A stretch of DNA of 64,000 bases from the NCBI GenBank assembly GCA_963801195.1, contig CAWDDX010000003.1, forward strand, positions 1,364,001 through 1,428,000, given 5' to 3'. This DNA is from SZUA-36 sp963801195. GTDB taxonomy: Bacteria > Pseudomonadota > Gammaproteobacteria > Xanthomonadales > SZUA-36. The notes under the pieces were generated by a model. The model had not been told where the DNA came from, did not search any database, and was given only the letters and a program-made list of their open reading frames with translations. A program made the translations under genes and the position numbers. Shown one piece after another: positions 26,815-36,059 of the stretch. The first letter of the stretch is position 1. Every line of letters begins with the position of its first letter.

Positions 26815-28020
26815 ATGAGCGGTCCGCTTGACGGCACCCTGGTGTTGGATCTGTCGAGAGTGCTGGCGGGACCATGGGCCAGCCAGACGCTCGCCGACCT
26901 CGGAGCGCGTGTCATCAAGGTCGAGCGCCCGGGCCGGGGTGACGATACCCGCAGCTGGGGCCCGCCATTCTTAAGTTCGGGCGATGACAGGGAAAGCGCC
27001 TATTTCCTCTCCGCCAACCGCGGCAAGGAATCCATCGCCATTGATTTCAAGGACAAGCGCGGCCAGGCCGTGGTGACCGAGCTTGCCAGGAAAGCGGACA
27101 TTTTGATCGAGAATTACAAGCCCGGCGGTCTCGAGGCTTACGCTCTGGACTACGCGTCAATCAGCAGGATCAACCCCGCCATTGTCTATTGTTCGATCAG
27201 TGGTTTCGGGCAGTCGGGGCCCTACAGCAAAAAACCCGGCTACGACTTCATGATCCAGGCTGCCAGCGGTTTGATGAGTGTGACCGGCACCGAAAAGCCC
27301 ACCAAGGTGGGTGTGGCCGTTTCCGACCTGATCACCGGATTGTACGCGGCAACCGGCATCCTGGCAGCCTTGACGCGGGCGCGAGAAACGCGGCAGGGCG
27401 AGTGGGTCGATATTTCGCTGCTGGATGCACAGCTCGCCGCGCTGGCCAACCAGGCCATGAACTTCCTGGTAACCGCTGAAAGCCCGGGTCTGGCGGGCAA
27501 CGCACATCCGAATATCGTTCCCTACCAGGTGTTTGAGAGCGCCGATGAGCCCTTCGTCGTGGCGGTGGGCAATGACGGTCAGTTCGTTTCCCTGTGCGAT
27601 TCCATCGGGCAGCGGGAGCTTGCTTTGGACAGCCGCTTCAGCAGCAACGACGCCCGTGTCCGGAACAGACAGGTGCTGGTTCCGCTGATTGCCGATGTCC
27701 TTAAACAGCAACCGGCTGCGCATTGGCTGGGTATTTTTGACGATGCAGGTATCCCGGCGGCGCCGGTCAACACCATCGGCGAAGCGTTTGCCGACCCGCA
27801 CGTTGTGGAAAGGCAAACCGTCATGCATATGACGCGTGCAGGACTAGGCCCGGTACCCGGCGTGCGCTCACCCGTCAGGCTGCATCATTGCGTAGCAGAC
27901 GAGGTCAGGGCTCCACCCGCCTTGGGTGATTCCACCGTGGCGGTATTGCGTGAAATCGGACTCGGTGACGACGACATCAAGAGCTTGCTCATCGAGGGCG
28001 TTGCCGCCAGCTCCAAATAA
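26815..28020 (+). CDS. CaiB/BaiF family III CoA-transferase
   Basis: A 401-residue family III CoA-transferase. Typical blocks: LVLDLSRVLAGPWASQTLAD, GARVIKVERPGRGDDTR, FLSANRGKESIAIDFK, ADILIENYKPGGLE, and the catalytic-Asp segment VDISLLDAQLAAL. It moves CoA between organic acids; the substrate cannot be told. It begins 5 bases after the M20 gene, so it is likely in one operon with ggt and the M20 hydrolase, plausibly activating an acid they release (inference). Ends before a bidirectional hairpin. Confidence 0.92.
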   Translation: MSGPLDGTLVLDLSRVLAGPWASQTLADLGARVIKVERPGRGDDTRSWGPPFLSSGDDRESAYFLSANRGKESIAIDFKDKRGQAVVTELARKADILIENYKPGGLEAYALDYASISRINPAIVYCSISGFGQSGPYSKKPGYDFMIQAASGLMSVTGTEKPTKVGVAVSDLITGLYAATGILAALTRARETRQGEWVDISLLDAQLAALANQAMNFLVTAESPGLAGNAHPNIVPYQVFESADEPFVVAVGNDGQFVSLCDSIGQRELALDSRFSSNDARVRNRQVLVPLIADVLKQQPAAHWLGIFDDAGIPAAPVNTIGEAFADPHVVERQTVMHMTRAGLGPVPGVRSPVRLHHCVADEVRAPPALGDSTVAVLREIGLGDDDIKSLLIEGVAASSK

Positions 28021-28083
28021 CAGCCTCAGTTGCATTGAGACCATTTGCTCTCACAACACAACATAATAAATCCGGGTAAAGAA

Positions 28084-28118
28084 AAGGCCGCCCCCTGGAA
28101 GGAGACGGCCTTGGTTTG
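28084..28118. terminator. bidirectional terminator
   Basis: A 7-bp stem AAGGCCG / CGGCCTT with a 15-base loop. On the minus strand it is followed by TTTTCTTT and on the plus strand by TTGGTTT, so it mainly serves the PKD lipoprotein gene ending at 28133 and may also end the CoA-transferase operon. Confidence 0.7.
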
Positions 28119-28132
28119 TCAGAATATCAAAT

Positions 28133-30679
28133 CTAGTTGGAAGCGCAGATTATGTTACCGTCCCAGGTCAGCGCAGCCGATCCACTCACATCACTCACAC
28201 AGAATGTGAACTTCACCTTGCCTTTCTTGCTGTCGGGACTGGTCAGAACAACGGAACCACTACCGTTCGTCGTACCCGAATCACTGCCTGTAACGTCACC
28301 TTGGAAATCACCGCTGACTTGCACCGAACCAACCGGGTTACCCTGGTCGTCCTGGATGACCACCGTCGCGCGTGGTGATTTATTTCCGCCGCCGGCGTTA
28401 ACGGTATCCACGAAAACGGATGCCACCGACATGGTCGTCGCAGTAGCCGGTTCGGTCAGGGTAATGGTCTCTGAAGCATTATTTGTGCTCGCAGCGCCGC
28501 CATTGTCCGTTACCGTAAGGCTCACCACATAGGAACCGTAGTTGCTATAGGTATGGCTCGTGTTGAGCCCACTTCCTGACGTGCCGTCGCCAAAGTCCCA
28601 TGCGTAGGAACTGATGCTGCCGTCGCTGTCAGAAGAGCCACCGCCGTCATAGCTGCAGATTTTGGTCGCGTTTGAACAGTTAATTGCCGTGATGACGGCG
28701 GTTGGTGCGTTGTTGATACCGTCGTCAACCGTGACCGACGTGTTTGCCGTATCCGTGGCGCTGCCATCATCGGTGACTGTCAGGCTTACTTGATAGGTGC
28801 CCGCAGCCGCATAAGTGTGTGACGGACTAACTGCGTTGCTGCTATTTCCATCACCAAAGTCCCAGGCATAGTTGTTGATTGAACCATCGCTATCGCTGGA
28901 GTTACCGCCATTGAAGCTGCAATTCAGCAAGGTGCATGACGGTGTGTCGATGACGGCTGTCGGTGGCGTGTTTCCGCCACCGCCACCGCCGTCGCAACCG
29001 AAGGTAAAGGAATTTACCCAGGTACCCCAGTTGCCGTGTATAAAATTGATACCCTTGGAATACTCGCCCAGATACCAGAAGGTGGAACCATCCGGAGAAA
29101 TGGTCATTTCCGTGTAGTCACCCCAACGGTGTGGTGAGCCATCGAAGGCATCGTATACGGCCTCAGCTGCCTTAACGGTCAGTTCGGACTGGATGGCACC
29201 CGTATTATCACGACCCGTGGCGTAAACCCCGGGGTTGCTGGAAGCAGAGGTCTTGCTGTAACCCATCATCATGTTGCCGCAGTGGTCGACCGCGAGGTCA
29301 GGGAAAGAGCGGTATTGACCGTTACTACCCACAACGCCTGCATTGACGACGCTGGGGGTACTCGGGTCTATCTGTGCCCAGCGTGCACAATTCACGGTTC
29401 CGCTACCCGGGTTGCATGCGATGGCACTGCTCGTCCATATATCGCCATTGCGATATTCGGCATCCTGCACACGCCAGTCATTGGCCTGCAGATTGCCACC
29501 GCCTTGCTGTGGTGCATCCACCGGCATACCGGCTGCGGTTCCGCTGGCGCTAACCAGGTCGACTTCACCTTCTTTAACTGGCACACCGCCTGAGAATGGG
29601 TTGCTCCATGACCAGACGCCGATATTCCGGCCGTCATAAACCTGGCCATCGGTCAGGATGTAGTGCACGCCGTCGGTGGGCCAGGTACCCTGGTTCCAGC
29701 CATGCAGGTTCATGGGTTGCGGTGTGCCATCGCTGCCAATGCCGAAGGAAACCACTGTCGGCGTGTTGCCAGCATACAGTGCGCTCTTTTCTATGGCCCA
29801 TATCCGGCCCTCTTTGAAGTTCCGGGCTCCAAAAATATTAGCACCCAAATAAATGGCGTCTTCACCCACGCCGGCATGGGGGTAATCGAAGAAATCCCGT
29901 CTGCTCGCCGTCTGGAAGCTGTAAAGATTCCAATTGCCGGTGGGGTCGCCCGTCTGTGAAACGGCAATGCAATAGTCGGTGCCGTTGCCGTCAATACCGA
30001 GAATGAAGCGGTCTGCGGATTCGTCGTAATTGGCATTCGGGTCAAACTCACCTGAGCAATTTGGATCGCTGGCAAAGAAGCTCTCAAAGGTGGTCGGGCC
30101 TCCCAGGGAGTTTCCATCGGTGTCGTAAATTTCAAACGCGACATTAACGACTGCAATCACGTGATTGGGACCTGCGGCCAGTTCCGGATCGGGTGGCACG
30201 CTACCGCCGCCACCACAACATTCACTCAGGTCGATGCTCGCAAAGCCGGTACCGGCAGAGGAAACTGTCTGTGCCTGTGCCAGGGCCGTGACGGCAGCGG
30301 GGTCCTGAACACGAGGGCTGGGACGCATAAAACGCGAATCGTTCCGCAGCTTGTCCATCACTTCATCGGGTAGGGGAGACTCTATTCGGCCACCGCCGCG
30401 AAGGTACTCCATGCCGTCAAGATTAGCCGGCCTGCGCTCGTTTGCCGGAATTGCGCTAAAGTTTACCTGGTAAGGACCCGACGCCCGGTAGCGTTGGCCG
30501 TCAGGTATGGCAGGCCTGGCATTGCGTTCAACACCCCTTGCTGGTTGCCAGATACCACCGATGTCGTCAAAAATAATTTCCGGGCGTGCTCCGCCAGGTT
30601 GTCCGGTTTGAGTGGTCGTACACGCAAGTGGTACCAGCGCGAACATTAAGACCACAAGCAATCGTTGAAATTTGTACAT
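28133..30679 (-). CDS. large PKD-domain lipoprotein
   Basis: An 848-residue secreted lipoprotein. Lipobox LVPLAC (Cys20) follows the start MYKFQRLLVVLMFA. The middle (about residues 150-570) looks beta-propeller-like, with GPNHVIAVVNVAFEIYD, DESADRFILGIDGNGTDYCI, DYPHAGVGEDAIYLG and HRWGDYTEMTISPDGSTFW; such modules occur in surface proteins of marine bacteria. Two PKD domains follow (SSDSDGSINNYAWDFGDGN and SSDSDGSISSYAWDFGDGT), then an Ig-like C-terminus with a Cys pair. Probably surface-exposed and binding polymers; no catalytic motif seen. The ATG at 30679 has GAGGG upstream. Confidence 0.8.
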   Translation of the reverse strand: MYKFQRLLVVLMFALVPLACTTTQTGQPGGARPEIIFDDIGGIWQPARGVERNARPAIPDGQRYRASGPYQVNFSAIPANERRPANLDGMEYLRGGGRIESPLPDEVMDKLRNDSRFMRPSPRVQDPAAVTALAQAQTVSSAGTGFASIDLSECCGGGGSVPPDPELAAGPNHVIAVVNVAFEIYDTDGNSLGGPTTFESFFASDPNCSGEFDPNANYDESADRFILGIDGNGTDYCIAVSQTGDPTGNWNLYSFQTASRRDFFDYPHAGVGEDAIYLGANIFGARNFKEGRIWAIEKSALYAGNTPTVVSFGIGSDGTPQPMNLHGWNQGTWPTDGVHYILTDGQVYDGRNIGVWSWSNPFSGGVPVKEGEVDLVSASGTAAGMPVDAPQQGGGNLQANDWRVQDAEYRNGDIWTSSAIACNPGSGTVNCARWAQIDPSTPSVVNAGVVGSNGQYRSFPDLAVDHCGNMMMGYSKTSASSNPGVYATGRDNTGAIQSELTVKAAEAVYDAFDGSPHRWGDYTEMTISPDGSTFWYLGEYSKGINFIHGNWGTWVNSFTFGCDGGGGGGNTPPTAVIDTPSCTLLNCSFNGGNSSDSDGSINNYAWDFGDGNSSNAVSPSHTYAAAGTYQVSLTVTDDGSATDTANTSVTVDDGINNAPTAVITAINCSNATKICSYDGGGSSDSDGSISSYAWDFGDGTSGSGLNTSHTYSNYGSYVVSLTVTDNGGAASTNNASETITLTEPATATTMSVASVFVDTVNAGGGNKSPRATVVIQDDQGNPVGSVQVSGDFQGDVTGSDSGTTNGSGSVVLTSPDSKKGKVKFTFCVSDVSGSAALTWDGNIICASN

Positions 30680-30999
30680 TAAAACGCCCTCTTTTTTATG
30701 ATGCTTCAAAAAAAACCACCCCTGAATCGTAAAGGTTCTCAAAAGCAGCTGACCAATTTATATTTAGCATAGCAGGTTTTTTCTGAATAGCTTGAATGTC
30801 AGGAGAGGTTAATTTGTCCGTGCCCGGCAGGGTTTAAACCATTAACCCGTATTAAAACGTGGGTAATGGCAACGGGAGTGAACCGCAATATTGCGCGCAT
30901 CTAACCGGGTTTCATTGTGTTGGCCTCCAGAACGACTGTGCTGAAAGGCTTGTTTCCTCGATTTCAGATGTGTATCAATTACACGAGAACTTCACTGTG

Positions 31000-31542
31000 T
31001 CAGATGACTTCCCCGTCCTGCTGGGATGGCAACAACAAGTCTTCCAGGAAAAAAGCCGCCAGTGCAGGCCGGCCGCTGATGCCGGCCTTGCGGTAAACAC
31101 TGCGGGCTTGCTCACGCACGGTTCTTTCACTGGTATCGCGCATAATCGCTGCCTCCTTGAGACTCAGGCCCTTCAGCAGTAACAGCGCCACCTCGGATTC
31201 AGCCGGGGTTAGTTCCCAGCGTATAAACTGGCGCTGGATGGCGCTGCCCAGACCTTCCATCAATATACGGCTGTCCTCACGCCAGCGTTCCGAGTCGCGC
31301 CTTACCATTTGCAGGTCACGTCGCAGGCTTCTAACCGAAACCCTTGCAGCATAAATTTGTTGCACCAGTAATCCGATACCGACAACAGCCAAAAGCAATA
31401 CGCCCAATTCCATCACCACATGCATGGCACTGGTACCTTCCACATAGTCCTGCGTCAGGTCCAGCGCGATCAGCACGATGATCAGGCAAAACAGGACGAT
31501 ACCCGTTGTTGCGATTCCAGGTCCCGGTGAGTCATCCGACAT
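31000..31542 (-). CDS. membrane-anchored LuxR-type transcription regulator
   Basis: A 180-residue protein with two N-terminal membrane helices (GIVLFCLIIVLIALDL and VVMELGVLLLAVVGIGLLVQ), an Arg-rich coiled linker (SLRRDLQMVRRDSERWRED), and a C-terminal LuxR helix-turn-helix (LTPAESEVALLLLKGLSLKEAAIMRDTSERTVREQARSVYRKAGI). There is no receiver or ligand domain, so the membrane part itself may be the sensor. The ATG at 31542 is preferred over 31566 because GGTGGAA precedes it. Divergent from the cytochrome b561 gene 119 bases away, which it may regulate (inference). Confidence 0.8.
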   Translation of the reverse strand: MSDDSPGPGIATTGIVLFCLIIVLIALDLTQDYVEGTSAMHVVMELGVLLLAVVGIGLLVQQIYAARVSVRSLRRDLQMVRRDSERWREDSRILMEGLGSAIQRQFIRWELTPAESEVALLLLKGLSLKEAAIMRDTSERTVREQARSVYRKAGISGRPALAAFFLEDLLLPSQQDGEVI

Positions 31543-31661
31543 ATTTCTGTTCCACCCATTCAGCATTGGCGGGCACCACGGCAGTACCCGCCGTATGACC
31601 TATTGTATCAACACACAGATCGCCGGATATTGCGAACGGAACCCGTCACGGAAACACACAC

Positions 31662-32333
31662 ATGAATCAACATAAACCAGAATTTATCCGCGTTTGGGAC
31701 CCGCTCGTTCGAATCGGGCACTGGACGCTGGTCACCTGCTTTTTTATCGCCTACTTCACCGAAGACGATCTGCTCAGTTTGCATGTTTGGGCAGGTTACG
31801 TGCTGGCCGCCGTTGTGCTGTTCCGCCTGCTATGGGGGTTTATCGGCTCACGCCATGCCCGTTTCGGTGACTTTATCTATTCGCCTGCCAGGGTGAAAGC
31901 CTATCTCAAAAGCCTGCGCAAGGGCCCGGTCGCACATTACGTGGGCCATAATCCGGCGGGTGGATGGATGATCATACTGTTGCTGCTCATGCTGTCGGGT
32001 ACTGTTTACACCGGCCTGGAACTGTACGCGGTTGAAGAAAACGCCGGACCATTGGCCGCCCTCGACGGGACTCCCGCACAGCAAGCCAGTGGCCTGATAA
32101 TTTCAGCGGCCTACGCAGACAGCGACGATGACCGCGGTGACGATAACAGGCGTGGAAAGGAACCGGAAGGAACCGAAGGCGATGAGGAATTCTGGGAGGA
32201 CTTGCACGACCTGCTTGCCAACCTGACATTGATGCTGATCATCATGCATATCTCCGGGGCCGTCATTTCTTCATACCTGCACCGCGAAAACCTCGTCAAG
32301 GCGATGATCACAGGCAGAAAACAAAAGCGCTAA
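31662..32333 (+). CDS. cytochrome b561-family protein
   Basis: A 223-residue four-helix membrane cytochrome of the prokaryotic b561/Ni-Fe hydrogenase b-type fold. Candidate haem His occur in VRIGHWTLVT (helix 1), LLSLHVWAGYVLA (helix 2) and MLIIMHISGAVISS (helix 4), with HNPAGGWMIILLLLM starting helix 3. Between helices 3 and 4 is an unusually long, very acidic insert of about 60 residues (SDDDRGDDNRRGKEPEGTEG). It shuttles electrons at the inner membrane; the partner (usually a cytochrome c) is not encoded beside it. Divergent from the membrane LuxR gene. Confidence 0.87.
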   Translation: MNQHKPEFIRVWDPLVRIGHWTLVTCFFIAYFTEDDLLSLHVWAGYVLAAVVLFRLLWGFIGSRHARFGDFIYSPARVKAYLKSLRKGPVAHYVGHNPAGGWMIILLLLMLSGTVYTGLELYAVEENAGPLAALDGTPAQQASGLIISAAYADSDDDRGDDNRRGKEPEGTEGDEEFWEDLHDLLANLTLMLIIMHISGAVISSYLHRENLVKAMITGRKQKR

Positions 32334-32728
32334 CCCGCATAGGCTCAGCTCTTTGCGCAAAGGCCGCCATCCAAATGACGAAGAATTCAACCTTGCTTAA
32401 GGCCGTTTGCGGCCAGGATCGGGGATATTATGATCACGGCTGATATGCACTAATTTATCCACAACAACGTCAAGAAAGTTGTTCTTCGATTCACAGAAAA
32501 TCTCTGCCAATTTCTGGGAGGCTGACACAAACAGGTACGCTATCCTTCATCAGTGGGTAATTAGTGGTCAATTTCACCAACACGGTTGACTCTACATGAC
32601 TCCCCGTCAGGTATGATGGTAGTGACATAGTGTTAATATGCTATAAATACAGTAACTTGCGAATACATATTTGCTTGGTGTACTTATTGCATATAAGTCA
32701 CTAATAAGTCATGTCTGGAGAAGTAACC
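32334..32728. other. AT-rich intergenic region
   Basis: 395 bases with no gene seen. Composition turns AT-rich to the right, matching the serine hydrolase gene that follows. TTGACT and TATGAT occur near 32585-32620 but are about 20 bases apart, too far for a confident sigma70 promoter. Confidence 0.3.
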
Positions 32729-34072
32729 ATGATGCGACAAATATTATTGATTAAGTTAATTTCAATACTTTTTGTCGGGTTAAGTTTACAAGCACAAGCT
32801 AATACCAAAGCCAATCCCGGCTTTGAGGATAAAGTACAAAGCTGGTTAACTGAAAATAATGTTCCAGCAGTCGGCATTGGAATAATAGAAGACGGTGAAA
32901 TCAAGTATGTAAAGGTAATCGGGGAACTTAAAAAGGGTGTTCCCGCAATTGATGATGCAATATTTTCTATTGCATCCATGACAAAACCTGTAACTGCAAT
33001 ACTAACGTTGAAATTAGTAGAATCTGGAAAATGGGATCTGGACGAACCCTTATTCCATTATTGGATTGATCCGGAAATTGCAAACAATCCTCTCCACAAA
33101 AAACTGACCACACGTCATGTGTTGAGTCACCAAGCCGGATTTCCAAATTGGAGATATGCACATCCCACCAAAAAACTCACTTTCGATTTTGAACCCGGAA
33201 CAGGATATCGTTATTCAGGTGAAGGTTTTGTCTATTTAGCAAGAGCTTTGGAACGAAAGTTCAATAAGACATTACAACATTTAGCCGATTCAATATTGTT
33301 TAAGCCAATTGGAATGAAAGACACCAGGTATGGTTGGAATAAAAATGTTGATGAATCAAGATTTGCTTTCGGACATGATTCTCAAGGAAATATAGTTCCA
33401 CGGTCACAGACCGTAGATGAAAGAGCAAGTGCTGAAGGCGCTGCCGGCGATTTGATTACTACAGTCGAAGATTATTGTAAGTTCGGTATCTACGTAATGA
33501 ATGGGGCCGGTCTTTCTCAGAAACTTTATAACGACATGATAAAACCCCAAGTAAATCTCAGTGAATATTTAGGGGTGGGATTAGGATGGAAAATAGTTTC
33601 TCATCTGCCAAATGGAGAATATACGCTACAGCATGGAGGCAATAAAAGTGGTGTTAAAACCATGGGAATTCTTCTTCCAAAATCAAAACGAGGGGTTATT
33701 GTTTTTACAAACGGGAACAGTGGTATGTTTGTTTTTCGTAATGTAATTAAGGAATCAATTGATATCGGCGCAAACGTATTGACCAATATGATGGGTTCTA
33801 ATGTTCACGAAATCATAGAACTATCGGATGAGACTCTAAGCGGATATACGGGAAAATATATAGGTTCCGAAGGCGTGGAATATACGATAACCAAGGGGGA
33901 TGGTGTTTTGATAATATCAGGTCCCAGTTCGCCAACAGTTAAGTTATACCCTGAAAAGGAGAATAAGTTCTTTCTCAAAGAATTCGATGTGCAATTTGAA
34001 TTTATAAAGGATACATTCATTATTACTCAGGACGGTAAATACGATAACACCGCAATAAAATTGAAGAAGTAA
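32729..34072 (+). CDS. serine beta-lactamase/penicillin-binding-protein-like hydrolase
   Basis: A 447-residue exported serine hydrolase of the class C beta-lactamase/DD-peptidase superfamily. A signal peptide ends near QAQA. The catalytic Ser/Lys is SMTK (residues 83-86). The YxN position reads YSG in GYRYSGEGFVYL, and the third box is HGG in TLQHGGNKSG. A lipocalin-like C-terminal domain (LSGYTGKYIGSEGVEY) follows. This is an esterase or peptidase-like family; antibiotic hydrolysis cannot be assumed. The gene is markedly AT-richer than its surroundings and lies beside an IS, suggesting transfer. The ATG at 32729 has GGAG 8 bases upstream. Confidence 0.85.
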   Translation: MMRQILLIKLISILFVGLSLQAQANTKANPGFEDKVQSWLTENNVPAVGIGIIEDGEIKYVKVIGELKKGVPAIDDAIFSIASMTKPVTAILTLKLVESGKWDLDEPLFHYWIDPEIANNPLHKKLTTRHVLSHQAGFPNWRYAHPTKKLTFDFEPGTGYRYSGEGFVYLARALERKFNKTLQHLADSILFKPIGMKDTRYGWNKNVDESRFAFGHDSQGNIVPRSQTVDERASAEGAAGDLITTVEDYCKFGIYVMNGAGLSQKLYNDMIKPQVNLSEYLGVGLGWKIVSHLPNGEYTLQHGGNKSGVKTMGILLPKSKRGVIVFTNGNSGMFVFRNVIKESIDIGANVLTNMMGSNVHEIIELSDETLSGYTGKYIGSEGVEYTITKGDGVLIISGPSSPTVKLYPEKENKFFLKEFDVQFEFIKDTFIITQDGKYDNTAIKLKK

Positions 34073-34206
34073 AATAATTAATATTGCGGATAGGAAGTAT
34101 GAACCACGTTTTTCAGAATTCACGACGGTATTGGTGGCTTCAAACTGTTCCCGGATCAGAGATTGGTGGTCGAGGGTGATCCGGTATATTAGTGGTTGCT
34201 TAAGGT

Positions 34207-35895
34207 CCGCTACTGGCCGAGGCTGTGTGATAACTCGATATTCGCCTTTGGTAACCTGATGAGATAGCACCAGATGCCCCGTAAAGGGATTTGATGACGG
34301 TTGTTTCCAGTTGGGGTGATCTGGCCGGAGGATTATTTCGGTGCTAAGAAGGCACTGAGTGGGTCTTTATTTACCTGATTTAACCGGTAAAAGGGGCCTT
34401 CTATGCCCCGATGGCCTCAATGAGAGGTTGCGTTCCCATGATGTTCATCATCCGCTTCATGTTGTACGCCAATACGTGCAGGCTCATCTCGGTACTGACT
34501 CGATCAAGTGTTTTTGTGAGGAAGTGGGTCGATCCCATCCACGCTTTCAGCGTGCCGAACGGGTGCTCCACAGTCGATCGACGGATGCGCATCATGTCCG
34601 GATTACGATCCAGACGTGCCTGCGCAGTTTCCAGCACCTCTTCATGCTCCCAGCGTGTTATGCGCCGCTCTCTGCCTGAAGTACATTGTGCTTTCAGTGG
34701 GCACTGCTGGCAGACTGAGGTCCAGTAACGATGTAGTGTCTTGCCTTTTTCCTGCGTCGTCATGTGACGCACCAGGCGCTGGCCAGCCGGGCATTCATAC
34801 TCGTCGTCCCGGGTGATGTAACGGAAGGCATCACGGTCATATTGACCTTTGGTCCGGTTGGGTGAGGTATTCGGTTTGGGCAGATAGGTGGTGATGTCAG
34901 CTTTCTCGCAGTCCAGGATGTCCTCACTCCGGTAGTAACCCCGATCGGCAACCGCCGTAAGTGCTTCAGTAGCTATGACTGACTTGGCCTGCCTGGCCAT
35001 GTTAGCCAGTTGCCGTCGGTCACTACCGTTGTTGGTGACTTCGTGTGCAACGATCAGGTGATGCTTTGTGTCCACCGCAGTCTGTACGTTGTAGCCAACC
35101 ATGCCCGTCCCGCGTGACTTCATTGAACGGGCATCCGGATCGGTCAGTGAGATCTGTTTGCCCGGAGCATCAAGCATCCGGGCCTCGAGTTTTTTTAGGC
35201 GCGCCATCTCCTTGCGCATGGCGGCGATCTTGTCTTCCAGGGTCCGGCTCTTATCCTCCGCCGGCTCTGCTTGATCCGCCGCAGCCAACTGCTCCAGGTA
35301 ACGTTCGATACTGGCATCCACTTCCGCCAAGCGCCGCTTCATCTTGGCGCGGGTGAAGTTGCGATCGCGGCTGTTGACAGCCTTGAACTTGCTGCCATCA
35401 ATGGCCACGAAGGCGTTAGCGAACAGGTTGAACTTACGGCACAGCATCACGAACTCGCGGCACACCAGACGGATGGCTACGCCATTATCCTTGCGAAAGT
35501 CCGCAATCGTCTTGAAGTCTGGCGCCAGCCGCCCGGTCAGCTACATCAGCTCGACATTACGTTGTGCTTCGATCTCCAGCCGGCGACTCGACTACACCCG
35601 GTTGAGATAACCGTAGACAAACAGCTTGAGCATGGTCGATGGGTGGTAGGCCGGTCGGCCCGTATCGTTGGGCTCGGTCTTGAAACCCAGACCGGACAAA
35701 TCCAGGTCATCGAGGAACACATCGATCACGCGGACCGCGCTGTCTTCAGCGACGTAGTCATCGAGGCGTTCGGGAAATAAGGTGGCTTGAAAGCGGTCCT
35801 CGCCTTGTATAAATCCACTCATCCTGTGAGTCCTTCAGCGGGTGAGCATGATTATATCGTGAGTGGAGTTTTCACACAGCCTCGGCCGAAAGCGG
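34207..35895 (-). mobile_element. IS1182-family insertion sequence, inactivated
   Basis: About 1.69 kb bounded by imperfect inverted repeats. The left core GGCCGAGGCTGTGTGA (34215-34230) and the right core TCACACAGCCTCGGCC (35872-35887) are exact complements, and the match extends outward to CCGCT/AGCGG and inward to AACTC/GAGTT. It contains one transposase gene interrupted by two stop codons. I found no convincing target duplication. Confidence 0.88.
34401..35822 (-). pseudogene. IS1182 transposase with two in-frame amber codons
   Basis: A single reading frame of about 473 codons. The start reads GEDRFQATLFPERLDDYVAE and YHPSTMLKLFVYGYLNRV. TAG codons then occur at 35592-35594 and 35541-35543. 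The remainder includes FVAIDGSKFKAVNSRDRNFT (DDE Asp), YNVQTAVDTKHHLIVAHEVT, VADRGYY and STVEHPFGTLKAWMG (Glu). Both stops look like single substitutions (expected Gln CAG and Trp TGG), with no frameshift. The C-terminal 354 residues are open, but the N-terminal domain is cut off, so activity is unlikely. Confidence 0.9.
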
Positions 35896-36059
35896 TTATG
35901 CGCGTCTTCTTAAAGTGGATGACGGCTTTCAACAACAAAGCAGAATTTCAGATGATGCTTACTTTAATTTCACACACCTCGGTCACCGGCCAATGGGAGT
36001 TCTGAGAGCAAAAAAATTGGTCAAGCGGTTTCAGTATCCGCAGTTGCGGGTCGAGATGG

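Noticed and set aside
32585..32620. TTGACT and TATGAT as a promoter for the serine hydrolase gene
   Set aside because: Spacing of about 20 bases is too long for a usual sigma70 promoter.
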